Positions 33,793 through 43,751 of a stretch of DNA of 64,000 nt are shown here, piece after piece; position 1 is the first letter of the stretch; every line of letters starts with the position of its first letter. The notes under the pieces were generated by a model. That model worked only from the letters and a program-made list of their open reading frames with translations. It was not told where the DNA came from and made no database searches. The stretch is taken from the NCBI GenBank assembly GCA_004835665.1, contig RBKR01000019.1, forward strand, positions 868,001 through 932,000. Direction: 5' to 3'. The position numbers and the translations under genes were made by a program. The DNA comes from Phoma sp. XZ068 (taxonomy: Eukaryota > Ascomycota > Dothideomycetes > Pleosporales > Didymellaceae).

Positions 33793-34672
33793 TTACTCGA
33801 CGTCGGGCTTGTTCTCAGCCGACTCGAAGTTGTCGCCAGCAACGAGGTCCGGGATGTCATCATCATCCTCGTCGTCGTCCTTCTCGCCAGCCTCACCCTT
33901 CTCCTTCTGCATGCTCTGGTAGCTCTCGGCGAGTTTGCGCAGCGATGCGAGCGAGTCGGGGCCGAGCTGGTTGAGGATACCGGGGACGAGCTCGGTCAGC
34001 TCCTTGTCCTCACCGGCGCCGTAGATGGCGAAGGTGTTGGCGGGTACCGAGGCGTGGACTGTAACTCATGTTAGCAGATGCACTCCTTCAACTCCTTGGC
34101 ATGGATCGACCGGCAAGCTTCAGTGTGCGTCGGCGCGCGTGACGCTCAACACATGATGCCTGACATAGCTCCTCCAATGCCATCATGCAAGATGGGAGTG
34201 TATGGACCCACCCTTTGGTGCCGAGAAGTGGATGACGTTGCCGTCGCTCTTGAACATGTTGACCTCCTCAATAGCCTGGATGGGCTGGACGTTCAGCTTC
34301 TTGAGCGCAGCCTGGAGCTTCTTGTCGTCGGTGCCAGCGGCCCTGTGGACCTTCTTGACCTTCCTGCGGGGTGTGCCCTTGCCTCTGTTTCGCCCAATTA
34401 GCCTCGTATTCCATGTCTAATATCCCCCAAAGTTCTCTAAGCTCGCGTGGTTGCGTTCGATTGGCGGGTTTGGAGGTTTGCGATCATTGATAGGCGGGGC
34501 CGTCAAAATTCGAAGAGGATGTCTGCTTACCCTATGTACACATGTTAGCCAACTCATCACTTTTCAAGCTTCACGCAAAAGCTCCTTTGAGAGCCCTCGA
34601 CTCCGAATTGACGGGAGACGACATACCAATGCGCACCGACGCCTGCATGCGTGCCAGCTTGGCCTGATCCAT
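33793..34672 (-). CDS. EGD1: Nascent polypeptide-associated complex subunit beta, with a 1-nt exon
   Basis: Ribosome-bound chaperone subunit that pairs with NAC alpha at the tunnel exit. Exons are 34672-34627, 34531 (one base), 34384-34212 and 34058-33793, encoding 161 residues. The start MDQAKLARMQASVRIGGKGT and RRKVKKVH is the conserved ribosome-binding segment (RRKxxKK). The NAC domain runs through NVQPIQAIEEVNMFK, VIHFSAPKVHASVPANTFA and LVPGILNQLGPDSLASLRKL. The tail is acidic (KDDDEDDDDIPDLV). Exon 1 ends ATT G and exon 3 begins A GGC AAG; the single G at 34531, flanked by canonical introns, completes GGA and restores RIGGKGT, the form also found in human BTF3. Skipping it and using an acceptor 2 nt downstream would give RIGKGT. 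The third intron is 34211-34059. Confidence 0.93.
34531..34531 (-). other. Candidate single-nucleotide exon
   Basis: On the minus strand the order is gctaac-n9-tag, then G, then gtaagc. The upstream intron (34626-34532, 95 nt, gtatgt donor) and the downstream intron (34530-34385, 146 nt, gctaat branch, cag acceptor) each carry complete signals. The one base between them is needed to keep the conserved frame. Confidence 0.75.
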
Positions 34673-35254
34673 ATTTGCGGTTGTGGGGGGGAGAGTGACT
34701 GTGGGAGGGTCTGCGGTCGAGGAATCGTCAGCAAAAGGTCGAGTAAAATTCGATCGGGATAGCTTCGAGCTTTCGGGTACGGGCGCGGTTCGGACTCACC
34801 TAGATTCGGCGTTGTGAGGCAAGACTCAGCGTCTTGTTCTTGGTGTGCGTATTGAAGCTGCGAAATGTCCGTGCGCTCGCTTGCTTGCGGGGCACAACTT
34901 CTCTATACATCATACATCATTGCACCGCAACAACATACTCTCTGTAGTCTTCTGTCTGGCTTTGCTCCATGCAGTGTGCTATGTGTCATGTTTGTGCTAC
35001 CTCGAACCAGTGTTCAATATGTCAAGCAAGTGGCATTGGGTTGTGCCGCCGTTTTGTCCCCAACCTTTTAAAAGTCACCAGACCTTGGAACCAAGTACCA
35101 GCGAGGTCAATTCACGCTGGCTGCTTCACTCAGGATCTCTTAATTGTAGTGCATGCTCGTGAGATACTAATTTTGATTGCAATCATTAATGTAGTTAGGT
35201 AGGTATCGTTGCTATGACTAGCTCCAGGCAAGCCGGGGTGCACTCTCAGTTTCA
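34673..35254. other. Spacer NAC beta to Bim1-like gene
   Basis: It holds the NAC beta promoter and 5' UTR and the 3' end of the Bim1-like gene. Nothing else was recognised. Confidence 0.5.
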
Positions 35255-35972
35255 TTACAACATCGCAAGGCCGACCAGACCGACGGCGCCCAAAACCCAC
35301 GAGGCAGCCTTTACTTGCGCTGCACCGCTCTTGGCGCTCGCTGTTGGAGAAGCAGCAGCGCCGCTCCCACTTGGGCTTCCACTTTCTGTGCCTGTGCTTG
35401 TACCGTTGGGGTTGCCAGAGATGTTCTCCTGAGTAACTGAGACGCCGGTTCCATTCTTGCAGTTCGAGCTGTAGTCCGACTGCGACAGAGGTGTGTTGAC
35501 AAGGTTGACGTCAGCGCACTATATTTGTGTTAGCTTTATCAAGTGATCATGTTAGATTCCCAAAGCTTACCTGGTAAAGACCGCCATCACCGTGGGCGTT
35601 TGTGATGACTTGAATCGAAGCCTTCGTGCCGTCCGTGACGTTCAGGTTCGAGGGGATGTTGACACTGCCCAAACAGAAATCTCCGAAGCCAGAGACCTGG
35701 AATTGAGGGTGCAGAACAACACTGAAGCCAGTGGGGTTGTCACCAACGGCAAGGTACACTGCTACGTTGGTCTGCTGGTGTCCAAGTTTGAGCTGAATAG
35801 GCGCGCCACTGATGGGGAAGTTGGTGCGCTCCGACTTTACGGTGTCGAAGCCTCCGCAAGGGAAGGTGGATTCCTTGTCCTCATCGAAGCCACGAGTTTG
35901 GGGGTAGTTCAGATTGAAGTGAGCGAGGGCGACAGGAGCGAGCGCGAGCGCGACAATGGACTTGGAGAGCAT
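35255..35972 (-). CDS. Bim1-like (X325) GPI-anchored copper protein
   Basis: Secreted copper-binding protein of the X325 family, structurally like lytic polysaccharide monooxygenases but implicated in copper uptake (Cryptococcus Bim1). It has 221 residues and one intron (35570-35519). The signal peptide MLSKSIVALALAPVALA ends just before H18, so the mature N-terminus is His (HFNLNYPQTRGF), the copper-brace histidine. A second candidate ligand is the His of LKLGHQQTNV. Cysteines for disulphides occur in FPCGGF, FCLGSV, YQCADV and SNCKNG. The tail is Ser/Thr/Gly-rich and ends in a hydrophobic segment (ASWVLGAVGLVGLAML), a GPI signal. Start 35972 is preferred over an upstream in-frame ATG because it begins the signal peptide. 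Directly upstream lies a Ctr copper transporter. Confidence 0.9.
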
Positions 35973-36251
35973 CTTGAAGAGAGGTAGTTGTTGATGTTTG
36001 TGGGAAAGTTGATGAAGTATTATCGCTCTCAAAAATGCGTAGAGGAACAGAGGAGTGGAAACGAGGTAAGGCAGCTCAAGATCGACAAACAGAATCAGCT
36101 TTGGGCACCCTACCTTACTTATTCCATGGCAGCAAGAACAATGCTCCCCGCGTGCCGTACATTCCGTCCTAGGGATTTCGCGTGGCTCGCGCGTCGAGCC
36201 ACTGAACCTCTCGATCCCAGTCCAGACACGCCCTTACACAATTCCAGTAGG

Positions 36252-36259
36252 TGAGCAAT
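36252..36259 (-). promoter_or_regulatory. Copper-response-like element, 7/8 match
   Basis: The minus strand reads ATTGCTCA, about 280 bp upstream of the Bim1-like start codon. The yeast Mac1 consensus is TTTGCTCA. Confidence 0.4.
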
Positions 36260-36348
36260 ATCTTGCATCACTGGCGGGTTTCGCTAAAACATAATTGTGT
36301 TCAGGGTACGGAGCGCTAGGTCCGCCGCGAGCGAAGGTGCAGGAGATA

Positions 36349-36356
36349 TGAGCAAG
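36349..36356 (-). promoter_or_regulatory. Copper-response-like element, 7/8 match
   Basis: The minus strand reads CTTGCTCA, about 380 bp upstream of the Bim1-like start codon and in the same orientation as the neighbouring site. Confidence 0.4.
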
Positions 36357-36742
36357 TTTCTTACCAAAGCGGCGATTAGGGCCCCGCCACTAGCACGAAA
36401 ACAAGGGTCTCTCTACCGTAGTGTAATCCTAGCGTCCTGAGAATCAGTGGGTTCCCCCGAAGTCGTACAGCTTCACCGGATGCTAGGAGACACAATCGCG
36501 GAAATAACATATGGAACTCATGATGGCCGTTGCACACGGTCAGTCAAGCTTTGGCTAGCGGTTGTGGCAACAGGCGTGAACTGCACGCCCTGCAACAGAT
36601 CTACATAATATAACTCAGAAGATATACGTTTCATGATGAGCTCCAGGCCCTTAGACTTGCCGGGGTATATATGTAGTAGCTGTATGATATTGCTCTTTGT
36701 AGCCAAATAACCACCCAAATGCAACGATGCTAGAGGAAGTCC

Positions 36743-37378
36743 TCACATCGCCATGTTCGCCTGGTTGAAGCGTCCCAGAGCCAACTCCCCAATGAATGTG
36801 CCTGCAAGAATAGACACGAAGTAGCCGACGTTAAAAGTCATAACCGCCAACATGCTGCACCAGTGTTAGCGACCACTCAAACTTGAAACAAGGGACCGCA
36901 AAACTTACAGAAGATAACCAACACCTGTCGCGACCATCATCAGTGCCGCTCGTGGAAGGTCCACGCTGAATCTCCAGGGCTGAACAAGTTTCACTGGTGC
37001 TGACACCACCCGGACATCCTCTTGCATGCCGTTCGTAGTCAGAATACCAGACATAGAGCTTGCATCGTTTGCTTGCTCTGAGATTGTCTTCTCGCCTGCA
37101 ACAACGACGTAGCGACGCTTCATTGCAGCTGCCAGTGCCTTCGCCTCAAGGTAGCTCTTGACGGTGAAAATGGCGCGGAGCGAGATAGCCAGGACGATGA
37201 GGAAGATGCAGCTTCCTGCATACTGTCCTGCGTTTTGCGGAGTCCACGCCTCCGAGTACAGAGGTGTGTTGGTCGCTGTGAAGAAAGCCATCGCCATTCC
37301 GGTATGGCTTGAGGTTGCACCTCCCATCTCCATGCCGTGCGAGCCCATGTCTGCCATTTCATCACCGTGAGCGACCAT
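36743..37378 (-). CDS. Ctr family high-affinity copper transporter
   Basis: Plasma-membrane Cu(I) importer that works as a trimer, 193 residues, one intron (36908-36855). The N-terminus is rich in methionine and histidine (MVAHGDEMADMGSHGMEMGG), typical for copper capture. Three membrane segments are visible: around CIFLIVLAISLRAIF, AALMMVATGVGYLLMLAVM and VGYFVSILAGTFIGELAL. The selectivity motif MxxxM (M158, M162) sits in helix 2 and GxxxG (GTFIG) in helix 3; splicing joins the first of these precisely. The gene is in tandem with the Bim1-like gene and divergent from a ferric/cupric reductase that would supply Cu(I). Confidence 0.94.
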
Positions 37379-38318
37379 TTTGATAGTTTGAAAAGATCGA
37401 GGTGTTTGATTTCTGGGTTTTCGAGGTCTTTGAAAGACTCTTGGGTGGGATGTGGGGTAATTAGGTGGTGAGTTCCAGACTGACCTTTGTATATGGGGTG
37501 GCTATTGCTTAAAAGTACCAAGCTGTACTCTGTAAATCCTCTTGGCTGATCACTACAGGGCCCCTAGCATTGACGCATAAAGACCGAAAGACAATGTGTA
37601 CGATGGTTTGGGGGCAGAAGAGCGCGAATGCGTGGGTTGTTGCGACAGTCAAGGAATGACAAGCCTAAGCTGAGGCGTGGAGTGTAGTGGAATCTAAACG
37701 AGCCCTATCGGTCGTGGCACCTGCAGCAGACTCATGGCATGTGCTCGGCTTTGTAAAGTGCGCAGCCGGGGGCGGCCTGTATTTGCTTTGTGTGGCTGCG
37801 ACTGTACGTTTAGAGGGCCGTAGAAGGAAGGAGGGACTTTGAGCAAATTTAGCCGCAAGGGGCTAGCGTTTGAAGCTTGATTCAAGCTACAACCATTGGG
37901 GCGTGCCAGCCTAGACCCACACGCAGAAGTTGCTTGCATCGAGAGAGCGAAATCTGGCGCGCCGTGCAGTAGCACGCCGCTTATTACCAGGGCCATGGCT
38001 GACGGCAACAGTCAATCTTCTCTACCGGGTGGATTACGCCACTCTGTGTACCGTAGCTCCGGTCAGTCTGAACCACCACACAGACACCAACTCGAAGTTC
38101 AAAGTGTAGCATCACTTCCCCTGCAGTACCGGTTCGGCAGTGCAACTTGACATGGCTGGAGCTGCGACTACAATCATGCGATAGCCAAGAAGAACACTTA
38201 AGAACCATCCCACAACAGGAACTCGCTACGATCTGGAATCAGCACACCAACCTGTCGATTGGGGTGCAGAAGCGCAAACGAAACAACACGTCTCGGCATC
38301 CGCCAGCGCTCAAACACC
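37379..38318. promoter_or_regulatory. Shared promoter of Ctr and metalloreductase genes
   Basis: The two start codons diverge across 940 bp. The region contains an exact TTTGCTCA on the minus strand at 37840-37847 and TGTGCTCG at 37740-37747, one base from TGTGCTCA, which I recall as the element proposed for Aspergillus Mac1. Joint copper-starvation control is inferred. Confidence 0.55.
37840..37847 (-). promoter_or_regulatory. Exact TTTGCTCA copper-response-like element
   Basis: The plus strand reads TGAGCAAA. It matches the yeast Mac1 element completely, 460-480 bp from both divergent start codons. Confidence 0.55.
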
Positions 38319-40506
38319 ATGAGCCACAGTCATGGCGGCATGTCGATGGGCTCAGTGCCCTTGCCTGAACTGCCAGAATTCCCCAAGTTCTACTATGCCG
38401 TTGTAGGGAGCGCAGTTGCCGTTGCAACACTAGTCAACATCTACAACCATGTATTGTACAGACAAAGACTGTCCGCAGCAAGCGCAGGAAAGCTGTCACC
38501 TGCGAAGCCTAAGTCCTGGCTCCCACTCTGGAACGCGACACTGTTCGCCGTGACTCGAGAGGCGTCCAACTTCTCAGTCCGGATACCGGTCAAGGGACGC
38601 TTTTTCAGGTTACCCACCGTTGGCCGTACCATCTTGGTCCTGCTGAACATTGCGGTTCTGCTTGTGCTGTGCTTCTACGGGCTGAACCTGACTGATCAGT
38701 TTTCGAAAGAATCTGTCGGATTCCGCTGTGGTGTTGTAACACTTGGTCAACTGCCGCTTATCTTCGTGCTCTCTGGGAAGAACAATATTATTGGATTCCT
38801 GACCGGCATCAGTTATGAGCGTTTGAACTGGCTGCATCGATGGACTGCCAGGTGTATGCTCCTCACAGCAACCATCCACATGGGCTACTTCTTCAGTGGT
38901 AGGTTGAGATTGCCATGTTAAGAGGTATCATATTTTTGCTAACATTGACACAGCTTGGGCGCCATATGACTATATTGGTACTCAATTCAAACAGAATAAG
39001 CTTGTGTGGCGCGGATTGGCAGCCTGGAGCACGCTTGTCTGGATCAACTTCAGCTCTGCGACACCCATCCGTGGATGGAACTACGAGCTTTTTGTTGTTC
39101 AACATGTAGCCTCATTCGGGCTGTTTATTGGTTTCGTATACGTTCACAGCCCGCCTGAGCTACAGGGCTATGTGTGGGCAGCAGTGGCTCTGTTCTTCTT
39201 CGACCGCGTGTTCAGAGCTCTGCGATTCTTATACGCGAACATCGCGCTTTTCCACCCTTCACTCAAACGGGATGGGTTATTGGCATGCAAGGCCGAGTTT
39301 ACACCACTGGCACATGATACCACACGAATCACCATCAGCAACCCTCCCATCAGCTGGAGCCCCGGCCAGCATGTTTTCTTGTCGTGTCAAGGGGTTGCCC
39401 CTCTGCAGAACCACCCGTTCACCATCGCGTCGATCCCTGAAGATGGCAAGATGGAGTTCTTGGTCAAGGCGCATTCTGGGGGAACAAGGCGCTTCTTCAA
39501 ACACGCCCAGAAGTCGCAGAGCTTGGCTGATACAACGTCACGGTATGGCCTGTCATTGCCATATAACCCGCTGTTATTGACAATACACAGACTAAAAACC
39601 GTTACCATTGAAGGGCCGTATGGCTGTCACAGACCGCTTCGGCAGTTCGACAGCATCGTGCTGCTCGCTGGAAGCACTGGTGCTACGTTCACCGTTCCAT
39701 TGCTTCGAGACATTGTCCAGGGTTGGAGGGAGAACAACAACCCATCAGGAGCATCGAAAACTTCGCTATTCTCATCGCCACAGGGTGCAGTATCGCGCAA
39801 TGTCCGGTTCGTGTGGGTCGTCAAGAGCCGCGGCCAGCTGGAGATGTTCGCTGAGCAGCTGTCATCTGTGCAGGCAGACTTCCAGGCTCTGCAGGAGCAG
39901 ACGAGAAACATCAAGCTTGAGGTGACCGTCTACGTAACATGCGATGAATCTTTCACAGAAGAGCACAAATCACTGCTCTCGACCATAACAGCACCGAAGT
40001 GGACAGCCTCGACTAAAGCCATCGAACACGGCACAATAGAGCTCCGCAACCGTTCAACGGAAGAAAAAGATGGGTTAAACAAGGACGAAGTGAAGGAGAT
40101 CACAACAACCTCCTGCGCAACCGACGAAGCAAAAGGCACAACATGCTGCTGCCGCACCACCGTCGACGAAGCCTCCACCTCCGCTCCCGCACCCTGCTGC
40201 TGCACCCCCGCAAACGCAGTGTCCAGCTCTACCCGCTCCAGCGCCTCTTCCACCCGGCAACCGCGCAAGCAAAACCTCCTCGTGCACCCCTCAATCCAGA
40301 TCTTCAACGGCCGTCCACAAGCCAAGGATATCATCCGCCGCTCGCTGGAGCAGGCGCTCGGCGAGTCTGCAGTCGTGGTGTGTGGACCGCAGGGCTTGGT
40401 AAGCGATGTCAAGCAGGGCGTTGTAGAGCTGTGTGATGAGCGGGCAGTACATAAGGGGACGGGTGCTCAGGGTGTGTACCTGCATACCGAGAGCTTTGGG
40501 TATTAA
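38319..40506 (+). CDS. Ferric/cupric reductase (FRE family) with Cys-triplet insertion
   Basis: Plasma-membrane metalloreductase moving electrons from cytosolic NADPH through FAD and two hemes to external Fe(III) or Cu(II). It has 694 residues; introns are 38899-38953 and 39543-39590. The second is 48 nt and in frame, but donor, acceptor and the restored segment TSRLKTVTIEGPYG support splicing. The N-terminus MSHSHGGMSMG resembles copper-binding segments. Several membrane helices with heme-type histidines follow (ERLNWLHRWTARCMLL, LFVVQHVASFGLFIGF). FAD binding is HPFTIAS from H347, and NADPH binding uses LLAGSTGATFTVPLL and the terminal VVVCGPQG. Between the NADPH elements lies an insertion of about 60 residues with C565 and two CCC triplets (575-577 and 592-594), possibly metal-binding. 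It is divergent from the Ctr gene. Confidence 0.93.
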
Positions 40507-41075
40507 GCTAGATGATTAGAATAAGGAGAATCTCATAATTTTTAGCTTGATGATGTTTGATACTTGCAGGGAATATGTGGAGATGTGTGGAGATGTAGGG
40601 GCGGCTGGGATGTGCGTGAACTACTGTGCTGTGCTGTGCTTGCTGGGTATCTGCCGTCGATCTCCCGGGTAGGACCGATATTGAACCCGAGAAGGTAGAT
40701 AGACATCTTGGTGCAGGTTAGAGCAGGGGTGCCAGTTCGGACATGACTAGGGGAGTGGGTGGTATGATCTGAATTGGCGAGCTTGAATACGCCTTATACC
40801 TTTTGGTCCGATGGTGATGCTGTGTAAGCTTCCATCCAGTAGTTGACTTTCATAACGTCGAGCCAGGGCTTTAGGAGGGTAAGTCATGAAGGAAAGTACG
40901 AAGGGTTATGATGTAGCAGCAACGTGTAAACTGCATGACTTCAATGATGTAGAACCTCACACAGCTCATCTCCACCGCACTCCCTTCACAAGAACTTGAT
41001 ATAATCAAAGAATGTCCATATTATATTGATATTACATCTTCAAGCCCTCATGTCTCCGCCACCACCGCTCACCAC
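40507..41075. other. Spacer between convergent reductase and small-protein genes
   Basis: It holds 3' regions only; there is a short run of GTGCT repeats near 40625. No gene was seen. Confidence 0.5.
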
Positions 41076-41559
41076 TTATTTATTCAACTCCTCGGCCCTC
41101 TTCTTCAACTCCTCCTTGCTCGCCGGCTCAGGCAGGTTGTCTGCATGCACGGGGCCCTGTCTACGCGTCAGTGTCCATGCTGCGTGCTGTATCGTGTCCA
41201 TCAGCGAGGGAGTGTTGCGTACCGGGTTGGCCTTGTGTGCGTTGGCGGCAACGGAGCCGCCACTTGTGGCTTGGTTGTCTTCTTCTGGTGGTGGGTCAGT
41301 GGTGTAGGGCTTTTGGGGGCGTGGGGGAGGACGTACGGTGGAGAGGGTGGGAGGAGGCGTTGGAGTCTTTGGAGTCTTTGGCGACTTGGTCGGTGATGCC
41401 TGTGGGTGGTAGTATGGGGATCTGATATGCAGTTATGAATGAGTGGGTGTTTGTGAGCTGCAAGGCTGGTGGGAAGTAAAGAGATAGCAGGGTCAAGGTG
41501 CTGTACAGGTAGGGAGACGTACTACCAGAGGTGGTCTCTTCAGCTGGGTGGACTGGCAT
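41076..41559 (-). CDS. 79-residue small protein, conserved-looking C-terminus
   Basis: Four-exon model: 41559-41526, 41399-41337, 41284-41223 and 41156-41076. It reads MPVHPAEETTSGITDQVAKD, then HPLHQEDNQATSGGSVAANA, and ends GPVHADNLPEPASKEELKKR with AEELNK. All junctions keep frame and use GT-AG. The end (PASKEELKKRAEEL) predicts a short amphipathic helix; the rest is polar. The first intron (126 nt) may itself contain an additional small exon. The third exon has tandem acceptors (CAGAAG), allowing one extra Glu. No function is recognised. The start codon overlaps the end of the ORF upstream by 20 nt. Confidence 0.6.
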
Positions 41560-41893
41560 GTTGGTTGTTCTGCTTATTGTTGGCTTTCTTGTCTAGCACG
41601 TGCGGACCTCCAATGTCGAGGAAGGTCTTCGCGAAATCTGGGGTATCGTTTACTTTGAGGTGTTGCAGGTGAGGTAGTTGTGTATGTGTGTCTTTGGTGA
41701 CAAGTACGGCTGGTTTGCGAGTTTCAAGGTATGAGTTGATCTGGTCGAGAAGCCCAGGTGAGGGTGGCATGTTTATAAAGCAGGCACCAGTCGTGCGTAG
41801 CTCGCGCGTCAGGAGGGCTCTGTTGCCGCGTGGTGACGTAGGGGAGGATGGTGAGATGGGCTTGGAAGGTGGGGCAATGAGCACCTTGGACAT
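41540..41893 (-). CDS. 117-residue hypothetical protein overlapping the next gene
   Basis: Single open frame starting MSKVLIAPPSKPISPSSPTS and continuing RGNRALLTRELRTTGACFIN and INSYLETRKPAVLVTKDTH. Codon choice resembles the neighbouring genes, with C and G preferred at third positions, and the antisense frame is weaker, so it is probably real. The last 13 codons run over the start of the 79-residue ORF in another frame. It may be a separate gene, the first cistron of a shared mRNA, or an exon joined to the downstream gene by a splice I cannot place. No family was recognised. Confidence 0.45.
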   Translation of the reverse strand: MSKVLIAPPSKPISPSSPTSPRGNRALLTRELRTTGACFINMPPSPGLLDQINSYLETRKPAVLVTKDTHTQLPHLQHLKVNDTPDFAKTFLDIGGPHVLDKKANNKQNNQHASPPS

Positions 41894-42354
41894 GTGCTAG
41901 CCTAACGCGGGGTATGCGTTGCAGGTGTCTTCTATGAAGCAGCTATTATTTATGTTGATTATGATGGTAGATACTACGCCAATATCATCGACTTGTCAAG
42001 TGTGAGTGGTGCTGTTGAAGCGTGCCTTCAGAGACGCGAGCTTGGAGCTTCAAACATCACGATGTTAGAGCACCTGTGCTCACGAAAACCACATGAACAA
42101 TTAAGAAGTATAATCTTAAAATGGAAGAGCTACATATCCCAGTGAGGGCTCGGTTTAAACGCCAGCGACTCCCAAATGTCAAATAAATGTGATATAGGTC
42201 CAATAATAGGGTTGATGCCGAAGATCCTGCCTTGGTGTATCGCAAAACAAAGTACAAGGCCTTCGAAGCGTCGACCTGTTATGCAAGCAAGCGGTCGCAC
42301 CGAGCATGGCAGTCGTAGTGTGATATGTACACCCTTATGCAGGCAAATGCATCT
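41894..42354. other. Spacer upstream of the small ORFs
   Basis: It holds the promoter of the 117-residue ORF and the 3' UTR of the DFG5-like gene. Nothing else was seen. Confidence 0.45.
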
Positions 42355-43751
42355 TTACGAGACCATCCACCAGGCACCGGCAACAACGCAAACAAGAACG
42401 ATGATAGTCAGAATACTAGCACCGGCCTTGTCACCGGTCGTGACATCATTCAAATGGATAGGTGTCTGAGGAACGTCTGCGCCAGCGTTGGGGTCGGACT
42501 TGGAGATACCACCGTTGTTCTGCGAGGCTGGACCAGCAACTGCAGGGTAGAGAAGAGATTGAATGACCTCCATGGCAGACATCTGCTCGCCGACACCGAA
42601 GCTACCATCGTTGGCGCCATTGTCAATCCATCGTAGGCCGCAGGATGTCTGGTTCACACCTCCAATGCACTGCGCAGCAGCAGCCTTGGCCGAAGCCTGG
42701 AGAAGTGGGTCAATGAATTCGCGAGTCCAGGGTGCGACAATCGCAGTGTATGCCATGAAGCGGGCGAGGTAGGCCTTGAATGATCGCTGATCAACATCGC
42801 ACTTGCCGTTGTTCTCGCAAGCAACCTCAGTCATAACCTGGTTCTTGAAAAAGACGCCGGCGCCGTCAATGAGGCCCTTTGTGCGAGTCCTCCAGAGGTC
42901 GTTCTGGGTTACGTTCCACATGGCAGCGGCACCAGCCATGTGCACACCGGCGTTGTAGGTCCATTGGATGTGGTTGACAGTGGTGCAGTTCTGCTGGTCG
43001 TCGGTACCGTCGTAGAAGTGGTAGTCCTGGCTCATGAGACCAACAGAGAGCTCCCACTCCCAAGCTCGCTCAGCCCATTCCGAGTACGTGTCGTTGCCGA
43101 GGTACTTGTACAGGCGTGCAGCAATGTTGAAAAAGCAACCGTTGGAAATGGTGTTCTTGTAGTTATAACCCTTGTTGAAGGTGAAGATCTGCCACTTCAA
43201 TCCTCCACCGCAGGTCTTGTTGTCCCAGCGGTCCTTTTGGGTATTGAAGACGGCCTGCGCAAGAGCAAGCCACGAGGGCTTTCCATCTGGCAGATCGGGC
43301 AGCTTGTTTTCAGCAGCAGACATGGCAGCCATGCCCCAAAAAGCTTGGTCATCGTTTCCGAGTGTTTTGGTCTGATTCGGTGGCATGAAGGCGTTGTAGT
43401 CGCCAATCTGGTGTTCCATGGCCTGGGTTGTGATGCCATTGTACTGGGTGTCGCCAGTGTAGTACCAGTAGTCAATGAAGGCATTGAACATGGCACCACA
43501 TTCCCACCAAAAGTACGGGTCCGGCAAGTTTCCAGGAGTGTCGCCAACTCGGTCACCGGTGTAGTACTGTCGCAAGTTGACAGAAAGGGTCTTTGCGACC
43601 GACTTGATGCTGTCTTGAAAAGTTAGCGGGATTTGCGCCAGGCCAAAAGAGCACGCGTACCAGGCGAACTGATGTCCAACTGAATGGCGCCAACGCCAGA
43701 CAGGAGCACGCTCGAGGCTCCCACGGCCCCGAGGGCAGAGGTGAACTTCAT
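42355..43751 (-). CDS. DFG5: GH76 DFG5/DCW1 cell wall transglycosidase
   Basis: GPI-anchored member of family GH76 thought to transfer GPI-proteins from their lipid anchor to cell wall glucan. It has 449 residues and one intron (43660-43614, donor gtacgc). The signal peptide begins MKFTSALGAVGASSVLLSGV. Splicing yields LDISSPDSIKSVAKTLSVNL, then YYTGDRVGDTPGNLPDPYFW. The catalytic aspartate pair is in LGNDDQAFWGMAAM, and NGCFFNIAARLYKYLGNDTY and CGLRW are typical. The C-terminus has a polar spacer and a hydrophobic end (AGASILTIIVLVCVVAGAWW), a GPI signal. An alternative donor (gttcgc, 12 nt upstream) would remove SSPD-like residues conserved in the family. Confidence 0.93.

Larger units (their letters stand above)
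35973..36742. other. Promoter region of the Bim1-like gene
   Basis: It contains two TTGCTCA cores on the minus strand (36252-36259 and 36349-36356), each matching seven of eight bases of the yeast Mac1 copper element TTTGCTCA. It also holds the 3' UTR of the Ctr gene. Confidence 0.5.
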
